A DNA stretch of 64,000 bases, from contig NC_035171.2 in the NCBI RefSeq assembly GCF_001659605.2, positions 6,216,886 through 6,280,885 on the forward strand, written 5' to 3'. Source of the stretch: Manihot esculenta. Taxonomy: Eukaryota; Streptophyta; Magnoliopsida; Malpighiales; Euphorbiaceae. The notes beneath the pieces were generated by a model. The model did not search any database. It was not told the origin of the DNA and saw nothing but the letters and a program-made list of their open reading frames with translations. Made by a program: the position numbers and the translations under genes. Of this stretch, positions 10,918-20,136 are shown piece by piece; the stretch's first letter is position 1; every line of letters begins with the position of its first letter.

Positions 10918-11778
10918 TTTGCATTAGAATTCACGAATATGTTGCATTGCATAATATGATGATGATGTGGATGAATGTTGGATGATCCTTTAGCCCTCCC
11001 TATGATATGATATGATATGGTGATGATACGGTATGAGAAGACCAGTGAGGCCCATTCTACGCCCCTGATATATAGGAATGTTATGTATGTTAATGTAAGA
11101 GAAAGACCAGTGAGGCCCATTCTACGCCCTTGGCATATTGGAATGCTATGTAGAGGGCTATTGGTAACAAGTTCATCCTTGATGTGATTTGTTTGTGATG
11201 TGATGCATTTCATGAAAGCATGAACTTTAATATAATGTTTTTACTATTCTGCTCATTGGGCTCTAGTAGCTCACCCCATTTCCTTAATCCCCCAGGTTGC
11301 AGGTACGGGATAGAATCAGGAGGTCAGCGAGAATAAGAAGTCATGTTTTATGTAATAGCTAGATGTGGACATGAGAATGATGTAATGTTAAGTACAGTAT
11401 AGTAATGTAATGTAATGATGTTTATTGAAGTTTAGAGTTGTGCTTGACCCTAGTATGTTGATTAATCCCTTTGTACATGGTCTATAAAATGTTTTATCAT
11501 CGTTTATGTAAACCAAGCTTAATGTATGATATGTTACCCCATTGGAGCATTTGATGAGGGCTCCAGTGTGGGGGTTTAATGTTTATGATTTTGAGTTGTG
11601 CATGTACAGTTAAGCTTAGTGAATGAAAGGAAAAAGTTTAAATTTTTATGTATATGTTTGATCATGTATGGGATTTAAAAGGTATACAGGATGTATGTTT
11701 GGCTTGCTACGGGTCTCGGCGGCCTTATGCCGATCTGGATCCTAGCGCCGGTAGCGGTCCGGTTTCCGGGTCATTACA
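10918..11778 (+). repeat. LTR fragment of a third Tekay-like variant
   Basis: It resembles the 3' part of the element 1 LTR (for example ATTCACGAATATG, the AAGACCAG subrepeats, GCTCACCCC, and the terminal GGATCCTAGCGCCGG block) but is clearly diverged. It ends CATTACA at 11778. Its left part is missing where the Athila/Tat-like LTR begins, so that element probably inserted into this LTR. The junction at 11778/11779 enters the polygalacturonase-array unit. Confidence 0.8.
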
Positions 11779-12502
11779 CTTTGATTCTGGCATACAAGCT
11801 GTTCTTTCATTCCTTGTCCTTTGTTCGATGATAGTTGACAATGCTGGTTTGGACGGGATGATTCTGAAAGGCGATGCTGGGATAGGCAGTGCTGTTGTGA
11901 GTTGGGCTTGGTTTTGAATGGGAGTTTCTTTATTGGACCTTGTAACTAGTTGCCCATTTGGACTTTCAATGTAATCTTGCATGATCAAAAAATAAATTTT
12001 CTATCCCCCGTTATAACTATTAAAAGACAATAATAGAAAATTAATAGTTATAAAATATAAAAACAATTTAATAGATAACGTACAAAGGATAATAACTATT
12101 AACCACAAATCAAACCACCTCTCCATAAGTACTATCACATGGCAAAAGAAATTTTTAGATATATGATGATTTTTATATAAATTTTCTTTTTCCCCAAAGA
12201 TATTACTTCATTGATGAATTAACAAATATAAGCCTGACATACAATCAAAAAGATCATGCCAAATAAAAAGAAAATTAAAGTTGAGATTCTCTCTCTAGAC
12301 TCAGATGTAGAGAGGGAGTAAAAAAACTGAGTTTGAATCTCTGTAAAAGTCAATATAGAAATTTCATTATAAACAATAGCTATAATGATTTCACTGGACA
12401 TAAAACAAATACGCAAAACAAATTAATGTTTAAAAGGCTTTAAAAATGGACGGTTGATCCAAAATTATTAAGAGGTTTTCATGAAGCAATCAAATAAATG
12501 GA
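11779..12502 (+). repeat. Relic repeat unit: polygalacturonase 3' flank
   Basis: This matches the flank that follows each polygalacturonase gene (compare 17867 onward) but begins abruptly inside it. The gene that should precede it is lost. It includes the GC-richer block to about 11985 and the AT-rich part after it. No gene is seen. Confidence 0.85.
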
Positions 12503-12932
12503 ATGGGTGGAAGCAAGGGAAGAAGAGATTAAGATGATAAAGAAGAATGAAACATGGGAGCTAGTTCACAAGCTAAAAGATAAAGAAGTTATTAGGTAGA
12601 AATGTGTATACAAGATCAAGTACAATGAGGATGGTTTAATGCATAAAAGCAAAGCAATATTAGTGGCAAAACGATACTTTCAACAGCCTGGAATAAACTA
12701 TTCTAAAACATTCTCACCAGTGGTATATATGGAGACGATTAGAGTAGTGATTAGAGTAGCCGCACAACTCAAACTCCAAGTTTATCAATTAGATGTCAAG
12801 TCTGCTTTTCTTGATAGGGAGCTCGAAGAAGAAGCATACGTGGAGAAACCCCAAGGCTACATTATTCAAGGAAAAGAAGACATGGTTTACAAGCTTAAAG
12901 AAGGCGTTATATGGACTAAAGTAAGCACCTCG
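12503..12932 (+). pseudogene. Ty1/copia reverse transcriptase fragment, relic unit
   Basis: Positions 12503-12932 encode the N-terminal part of a copia RT (EEEIKMIKKNETWELVHKLK, YQLDVKSAFLDRELEEEAYV). A stop occurs where other units have a glutamine or histidine codon (TAG near 12598). The fragment is cut at 12932, exactly where the copia-type LTR begins. The other units continue from the same position with the rest of the pol remnant. Confidence 0.85.
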
Positions 12933-14470
12933 TGTTAGTGTATATGCCCTAGGCCATTATCTTGGGCCTTTTTGTATGTCGTTTTGGTTATTAATAAAAG
13001 AGATTTTTATCATTATTATTTGTTTGCATGTTACATAATAATGATTATCATCTCTGGTTACTTATTATTATGTTGATAATAATAAAATATAGCTAGTATG
13101 ATTATTGATTGATAATCATGAGATGATTATGTATATGTTGATATAATTCAATAATCATAGATACTTGTTAGAGAACAAAGTATTGGATGGAGCCGCATTG
13201 AGATCACTATATGGGTCATTGTCATAAGTGAATCTCAAAGTAGTTATGTCTTAATCCTTTGACTTGAGATTGTCATAGTTTTCAATATAAGGACTGTTAT
13301 GTTTTGATGTAAACAAACGTTGTCTTTAATCGGACAATCATAAATGTTATGATTGAGCATGATAGAAATTATGTAGAGGATAATGAACAATCAAGATAGG
13401 ATTTGTCCCTCTCTCTGAGAGAGATATATTCTGGGCCCCTCGATAAGTGAGACTGAAAAATGCATGGATGTGCTCAAATGAATTGATAGTGTTATCAATA
13501 TCATTTGAATTTATCAGTCTACTTAGAGATCAAGAAATCATAAGTTTGAACATTGTAAGTTTGACATTGACCATAACTTATGTTCAAACTAGATATCGTG
13601 TGACAAATGGATTAATACATGTTCTATTTATTAGACTTTATCGGACTATTGATCCTCATATTAGTTGGATAGTCACAATTTCTTGCTAGAGGCCACTTAT
13701 GACTTATGGGCCTTGTGGGACTGGGCCTATTGCCAATTAATGTGAACCTATTAGGTCACACACAAAAAAACGTTGTTGATGTGCTATGACATATTAATGG
13801 GCTAAAAGCCCAAAGCCCATTAATATAATTAATAATAATAAAGTGTTATTATTATTAATGTTAATTGTTAATATAATTAATAATAATAAGTGTTATTATT
13901 ATTAATATAATTAATAATAATAAAGTATTATTATTATTAATTATTTATTATTATGAGATAATAATATTTAAAAGATCTGCAGTCTATCTGTAACTGTTAC
14001 AGATGAAAGACTCTATCACATAAGATATTTGAGTATCTGCGAGATTGTGATAGTGGGTTATGAACACAACTCCTTTTAGGAAAAGGAGTTGTGAGAAAAA
14101 CAAAAGACTGAAACATATAAATACCCTTTCTACGAATTGTGGAAGGCACGTCTTTGAGAAAAATTCAGTTTAACTATTGCAGATTGTGGAGCACATAATC
14201 TATCCATCTTTGAGAGAGCTAGCACTCTAGAAGGATAGAAGACGTTCGTATGGATACCATAGAGGGTGGTGTTCATTTGAAAATGCAGGTGTTCATTTGA
14301 AAATGCAGTACCATCAGTCCGACATTGTATCTTCTCGACGAGATTAACAGGTTAGTCTCGTATCCTTCCTTTGAATTAAACGAAGCACTCGGATTCTAGG
14401 AAAAAGAAATCCGAGATTTTTATTTTTTCGCTGCGTCTTTAGGTTGCAATAATCTCGGGATTTTCCAACA
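12933..14470 (+). repeat. Copia-type LTR (1538 bp)
   Basis: It begins TGTTAGTG, ends TTCCAACA, and is followed directly by a tRNA-Met primer site. A long run of alternating AATAATAATA / TATTATTATT at 13820-13975 can fold on itself. There is no second LTR in the window, so this is a 5' LTR of a truncated element. An ORF at 13447-13689 is judged chance. Confidence 0.82.
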
Positions 14471-14760
14471 GTGGTATCAGAGTCAACCTGTACTTTTCGT
14501 TTAAGTTAATTATGCCATGATTGATATTATATATGCAATATATGTTTATTAAAATGGCATGATAATTATGGATAAATGATCATATCATTTAAGTATTTTA
14601 ATTAGAAAATTAAATTAATAAAAAAAATTCTGGAAATCGTGTTGATGAAGAACACGACTGTAGGGCCACGTCCACCATCGTGCTTGCCTCTGGTATCTTC
14701 GTGATTGTCACGAACGATGGTTCTGCAAGATCCAACAGCTTCATTGATGAGGGCTAAAGA
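14471..14760 (+). mobile_element. Primer site and truncated leader of the copia-type element
   Basis: TGGTATCAGAGTC at 14472-14484 is an initiator-Met primer site one base after the LTR. About 275 bases of leader follow, and then the sequence joins the array spacer (ATAAGTTAGAGGGCTAAAG). The body and 3' LTR are deleted, together with about 2 kb of the array unit. Confidence 0.75.
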
Positions 14761-14840
14761 TATAAGTTAGAGGGCTAAAGATAAATATATAAAAATAGAA
14801 AATTTATAAAAACTATAGGTATATATATATATATATATAT

Positions 14841-15229
14841 CATTAGGGCGCATACCATTCTACAAAAAACTTAAGCTGTTAGTAGAGGTGCTACTTTAAT
14901 CATATATGGCTTACCTGGCCTAGATGATTACCCCTGCACACGGTAACGTCTCCACGTTGGGTGCCACTTTGAGGACCAAGCCCACTTCCGGCACTATCCT
15001 TGGCCATATTAAATACCCTTCCTTCCCCGCGGCTCGAACCCGTGACCTGGCTCTGATACCATTAGGGCGCATATCATTCTACCAAAAGCTTAAACTGTTA
15101 GTAAAGGCGCTACTTTAATCCTATATGGCCCAGATGTTTACCCCTGCATACAGTAACGTCTCCACGTTGGGTGCCACTTTGAGGACCGGGCCCACTTCTG
15201 GCACTATCCTTGGCCATATTAAATACCCT
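14841..15229 (-). mobile_element. TRIM-like miniature LTR element in (TA)n
   Basis: Two direct repeats (14841-15019 and 15060-15229) flank an internal part of only about 40 bases. On the - strand the internal part starts with a primer site matching 17 bases of the initiator-Met tRNA 3' end, at 15043-15059. It ends in a purine-rich tract (GCGGGGAAGGAA, 15020-15031). That is the minimal layout of a terminal-repeat retrotransposon in miniature. The repeats lack clean TG...CA ends (shared ends are about GGGTATTT and CCCTAAT), which is unusual. It is inserted in a (TA)n tract and occurs only in unit 1. Confidence 0.6.
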
Positions 15230-15421
15230 CATATATATATATATATATATAAGTTGCAAAGCTTAGGGGCCATAGCCCTTTAAATTGTACATGTAGTTCC
15301 GTTCTATGCCTAACAAAATTTATGGAGAATTATACATTATAAATTAAGATAATTATCAAGCATAATGTATTTTTATGTTTATTATTTAATAATAATAATA
15401 TGAATTTATAGTATGATGTCG

Positions 15422-15422
<1 letters not shown>

Positions 15423-15511
<89 letters not shown>
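15423..15511. repeat. (TA)n microsatellite, 89 bases
   Basis: An uninterrupted TA dinucleotide tract in the polygalacturonase upstream region. The same site in other units is much shorter (about 20 bases). Confidence 0.95.
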
Positions 15512-15517
<6 letters not shown>

Positions 15518-15861
15518 ATACTGTATTATTTATCCAATTTTTTTTTTAAAGAAACAGGATTTAGTTAACTTCGTTGCACATTTATGGTTTGATGACATGA
15601 AAATATAATTCTTAATTAGTTATTTTTTCAATGGTTGCTGGAGCATTTTGACAATATTGCACAAAATTTTACTTAAAATGGATGGCCGTTTAACTATCTA
15701 CTAAATTTATCTGATTAAACCTTCTTACAACAAATATCGATTAACTAATTTACTTGAACTAATTTCATCCAGTAGATAGAATTATTTATATAGTAATTTA
15801 TCTGTTAAGCTAACTAAATATAAAATATAGCAAAAATAGAAAGTTAGATGTTACAACTCTC

Positions 15862-15992
15862 TAAGCTATAAATTCCAAAGCGCTTTTGGAGTGGATCATC
15901 ATTGAGTAGTCCTCAATATCATTCATATTGCATGAAAAATCAAGCAAAAGAATAGATATTGAGGACTACTCAATTAAAGTTGATCAATCACC
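15862..15992 (+). promoter_or_regulatory. Polygalacturonase copy 1 TATA box and hairpin leader
   Basis: TATAAAT lies at 15867-15873, 120-126 bases before the ATG, so transcription should start near 15900 (inference). From there the leader folds: arms 15901-15920 and 15955-15974 are perfect 20-bp inverted repeats around a 34-base loop. An upstream ATG at 15932 in the loop opens a seven-codon ORF (MKNQAKE) ending at 15955, the first base of the right arm. The main ATG follows 19 bases after the stem. Confidence 0.7.
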
Positions 15993-17603
15993 ATGACCAA
16001 CATCTTAGTATTTTTCTCATATAGTAAGACTCTTCTCATCTTAGGCTTTATTTTTCTATTAAATATAGAAAAAATTCATTGTGATATTGGCGTCGGTGGG
16101 CGTCGTGGCCGTGTTGAAGCTGCCGATGCATCTACTACTAAGGTTTTCGATATTACCACCTATGGTGCTAAGGGAGATGATAAGACTGATTGCACAATGG
16201 TGAGTTTCGACTGCATTATACATTATCTAATGACGAAGTTTTTTCTCATAACCAATCTCTAATAATCTATTCAATTATTTAGGCATTTATGAAAGCTTGG
16301 AAGGATTCATGCAAGAATGATGGTCCGGCAAAAATTCGTGTGCCTAAAGGGACTTTTATGACAGCGCCCATCACATTTCAAGGGCCTTGCAAAAGTACCA
16401 AGCCTATAATCGTTGAAGTTCAAGGAACTGTAAAAGGAACAAATGATTTGAGTAAATATACGGAGGATACTTGGTTTTTGTTTGAAAAGATTAATGGTGT
16501 TGTTCTCACCGGTGGAGGAACCTTTGATGGACAAGGATCTTCTGTTTGGAAGAACACTGACTGTGAGAAAAAAAAAGATTGTGGTAGACTTCCTACTGTA
16601 AGTATTTAAATATATTTAATTTTTCGATATAAAAAATCCTTAAACAAAATTAAAAATTACTAATTTCTTGATGTGATGCAGTCTATCAAGTTCCAAGGTG
16701 TAACCAATGCCGTTGTTTCCGAGATTACTTCCATCAACAGCAAACATTTTCACTTTCATATCACAGACTGTACTAATTTTAAAGCTAGTAATCTCAATAT
16801 AGTGGCTTCTGGTGAAAGCCCTAATACTGATGGGATGCATATTAGTGATACTAATGGTGTTGTAGTAACTAATAGCAAAATTGGAACCGGTGATGATTGC
16901 ATTTCCATTGGACAAGGAGTCACCAATGCTGCCATCTCTAAAATCTTTTGTGGTCCAGGCCACGGCCTTAGGTAGGTTTGTGTATGTATATACACTAATA
17001 CAATATAGCTGGTGAATTTAACGCTTATCTAATTATTTAATTTCTTGTATTGCAATAGTATTGGGAGCCTTGGCAAGTATAAAAATGAAGCAGATGTTAA
17101 AGATGTTACAATAAGTGATTGTACATTATTCAACACAACAAATGGCCTGAGGATCAAAACTTGGGCTGACTCTCCACCAAGCGCAGCTTCAAGCATTACT
17201 TTTAAAGATATTATCATGAAATCAGTTAAGAATCCTATCATCATTGATCAAAAGTATGGTTCTCGCAGCAGTACAAAGGTAATTTATGATTTGATATTAG
17301 TCAAATTAATATCAATATTACTCATACATTAATTTAATTAACTTAATGTATTTATGGATTTCAATTTTTGCAGCCATCACGTGTGAAAATTTCTAATGTT
17401 CATTACAACAATATTAGGGGAACCTCGACCTCAAAAGTTGCAGTCAATTTTTATGTAGTCCGTCCGTGCCGTGTGAAAAGATTGAATTAGATGATGTTGA
17501 TTTGACCTATACAGGCATTAAGAAGTCTAAATCACCCATTTCAGCTTCATGTGTAAACGCTAAAGTTACTTTTATTGGAGCACATCCTCCGGGCTGTGAA
17601 TAA
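15993..17603 (+). pseudogene. Exopolygalacturonase copy 1, frameshifted in last exon
   Basis: GH28 polygalacturonase, which hydrolyses alpha-1,4 galacturonan (pectin) in the cell wall. Exons are 15993-16199, 16283-16597, 16682-16971, 17059-17278 and 17374-17603, all with GT...AG introns. The N-terminus is a signal peptide (hydrophobic residues 5-25, likely cut near Cys30). All four family motifs are present: NTDG 222-225, GDDC 244-247, GHG 267-269 and RIK 302-304. A run of five T where the other copies have six (17448-17452 area) shifts the frame after Phe370 and brings a stop at 17488. The product would be 382 residues against 420 in intact copies. The catalytic residues are kept, but the C-terminal beta-helix turns are lost, so activity is doubtful. 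Confidence 0.92.
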
Positions 17604-18777
17604 CTTTAAAATTTATTGTAGTAATTAATTATTCATTTGCATACAAATTTTATCGGCGCTGGAGGTTCCCTCCTACTGGTTGCTCCATGGCTATATAGAC
17701 AGTAAATGGCATGGCATCTTTCCTTGCTTATATTCTCAGTCGGGACTATGCTTGGCGATGGTAAGGTGTGTATTATGCTTTCGCTTTGATATCTGCCATT
17801 TCTGGTTTTCCTTCCTTAAGCCTTGTTTTTCGGGTGTTGAGTTGTGTTTTTAGGTTGTTTGGATGCTTTGATTCTGGCATACAAGCTGTTCTTTCGTTCC
17901 TTGTCCTCTGTTCGATGATCGTTGGCAATGCTGGTTTGGACGGGATGATTTTGAAAGGCGATGCTGGGATAGGCAGTGCTGTTGTGAGTTGGGCTTGGTT
18001 TTCAATGGAAATTTCTTTATTGGACCTTGTAACTAGTTGCCCATTTGGACTTTCAATGTAATCTTGCATGATCAAAAAATAAATTTTCAATCCCCCGTTA
18101 TAACTATTAAAAGACAATAATAGAAAATTAATAGTTATAAAATACAAAAACAATTTAACTATTAACCACAAATCAAACAACCTCTCCATAAATACTATCA
18201 CATGGCAAAAGAAATTTTTAGATATATGATGATTTTTATTTAAATTTTCTTTTTTTCCAAAGATATTACTTCATTGATGAATTAACAAATATAAACCCAA
18301 CATACAATCAAAAACATCTTGCCAAATAAAAAGAAAATTAAAGTTGAGATTCTCTCCCTAGACTCATATGTAGAGAGGGAGTAAAAAAACTAAGTTTGAA
18401 TCTCCGTAAAAGTCAATATATAAATTTCATTATAAACAATAGCTATAATGATTTCACTGGACATAAAACAAATACGCAAAACAATTTTCTAATTTTCATG
18501 TAGAACACATTATGTCTTATTATTAAACTAATAATTCAATTTGTCAAACATTTATCATATAAGAGATTTTTTTTAATCGGAGATTGAGTATAAAGACTCG
18601 AATTTGACTCTGCCAAGTCAATAATATACTGAAAATATTTAGCTGTCACCCTTATCTATTTTGCTTTGGTAAGAAAAAAAGAGAGAAAAAAAAAGGGTCA
18701 GAAGTTTTTCCTTTCTTTCACTTTCAAAAAATTAATGTTTAGAAAGGCTTTAAAAATGGACGGTTGATCCAAAATTA
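17604..18777 (+). other. Unit 1 polygalacturonase 3' flank block
   Basis: The first part, to about 18075, is GC-richer than its surroundings and ends in an A-rich tail-like stretch. The rest is AT-rich. A 97-codon open frame (17768-18061) has no ATG at its start, and a 142-codon frame runs on the other strand (17773-18201). Neither resembles a known protein to me. The block may be the 3' tail of an old LINE-type insertion or gene 3' UTR (weak inference). Confidence 0.5.
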
Positions 18778-20136
18778 ATAGGTTTTCATGAAGCAATCAA
18801 ATAAACCGAATGGGTGAAAGCAATGGAAGAAGAGATTAGGATGATAAAGAAGAATGAAACATGGAAGCTAGTTCACAAGCTAAAAGATAAAGAAGTTATT
18901 AGGCATAAATGTGTCTACAAGATCAAGTACAATGAGGATGGTTCAATGCATAAAAGCAAAGCAATATTAGTGGCAAAACGATACTTTCAACAGCCTAGAA
19001 TAAACTATTCCAAAACATTCTCACCAGTGGTATATATGGAGACGATTAGAGTAGTGCTAGGAGTAGCCACACAACTCAAACTCCCAATTTATCAATTACA
19101 TGTCAAGTCTGCTTTTCTTGATAGGGAGTTCGAAGAAGAAGCATACGTGGAGAAACCCCAATGCTACATTATTCAAGGAAAAGAAGACATGGTTTACAAG
19201 CTTAAAGAAGGCGTTATATGGACTAAAGTAAGCACCTTGGGCATGGAATCACAAGATTGATAAGCATTTGCTTCACAAATACTTCATCAAATGTCCTAGC
19301 TAGCCATCACTCTATATCAACGTACGAGATCTAAAAGATTTCTTAATTTTATGTCTCTATATGGATGACTTGATATACACAAGCACAAACACTGAGATGA
19401 TGGAGGAGTTCGAGAAACCTATGATGGAAGAAGATGAGATGACTTATCTTGGCCTCGTGAAGTACTTGCTTGGAATGCAGGTGAAGCAATAGCCAGGACA
19501 AATATTCCTATCTTAAGAAAATTATGCAAAAGAACTACTCAAGAAGTTCAACATGGCAAATTGCAAACCATTAGCAACACCTATGGCACAAAATGAAAAG
19601 TTGAAGAAGGATGATAATCATGAAAGGGTGAATGAGGCAACATTTTGAACTCTGGTTGAATCACTCATCTATCTCACAAATACAATGCCTGACATAGTTC
19701 ATGTTGTGAGCATTGTTTCAGGGTAAATGTGCCAACCAAGTAAAGGAAATTTGACAGCTGCCAAGAGATACTCTGCTATATCATAGGAACTAAGAGCTTT
19801 TGTATTCTTTATAAGTGTGAGGAAGAATCAAATCTCATTGGCTATCAAACAATGACTGGGTAGGAAGCATTGATGACAGTAAGAGCACAAGTAGATATGC
19901 ATTCTTCCTTGGAACAAAGAAAATCTCATGGTCATTAAGAAAGCAGAAGACAGTGGCTTTATCATCAACTGAAACCGAATTGATAGCAACTACAAGCGTC
20001 GTATGTGAAGGAATGTAGCTAAGAATAATTCTTCAAGATATGCAACAAGAAATCAAGACGCCAACGACTATCTATTGCGACAACAAGTCAACTATTGCAG
20101 AGAAAAAAAATCTAGTCTTACACAATAGAATGCAGC
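18778..20136 (+). pseudogene. Ty1/copia RT-RNase H remnant, unit 1, type A (left part)
   Basis: It encodes copia RT N-terminal motifs (KNETWKLVHKLKDKEV, FSPVVYMETIRVV). It then shifts frame near 19210 into a decayed remainder with the YMDD box (LYMDDLI, about 19352) and RNase H (KTVALSSTETELIA, about 19949). Several glutamine codons read as stops. The fragment is interrupted at 20136 by gypsy element 2 and continues at 29960. Type A markers are LGMESQD and a 5' flank lacking the ACTACTAAACC segment present in type B units. Confidence 0.88.
20132..20136. other. Target-site duplication GCAGC, left copy
   Basis: GCAGC flanks element 2 here and at 29960-29964. The empty site in units 2, 3 and 5 has a single GCAGC (for example 36186-36190 area). 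Confidence 0.93.

Larger units (their letters stand above)
14761..15861 (+). other. Unit 1 spacer and upstream region
   Basis: The unit spacer resumes here. It holds (TA)n at 14820-14840, the TRIM-like insertion at 14841-15229, more (TA)n, and a long (TA)n at 15423-15511 (89 bases). The segment up to 15861 is AT-rich and shared with every other unit. No gene is seen. Confidence 0.7.

Noticed and set aside
13447..13689. 80-codon ORF in the copia LTR
   Set aside because: It lies wholly within LTR sequence, is AT-rich, and has no domain.
15031..15059. Possible tRNA gene (T-arm-like GGCTCGAACCC followed by an acceptor-like end)
   Set aside because: Only a 3' tRNA-like end is present, with no D-arm or anticodon arm. 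It fits a primer-binding site in a TRIM-like element.
15901..15974. MITE insertion in the polygalacturonase leader
   Set aside because: The perfect 20-bp arms end without a recognisable target duplication, and the total span is only 74 bases. It is kept as a leader hairpin, though a tiny foldback element cannot be excluded.
16307..17244. Opposite-strand ORFs inside the polygalacturonase exons
   Set aside because: Shadows of the spliced gene; the + strand exons carry all GH28 motifs.
17768..18061. 97-codon frame after each polygalacturonase gene
   Set aside because: The frame opens with GTG, not ATG. Its preservation only reflects near-identity of the units. No recognisable domain.
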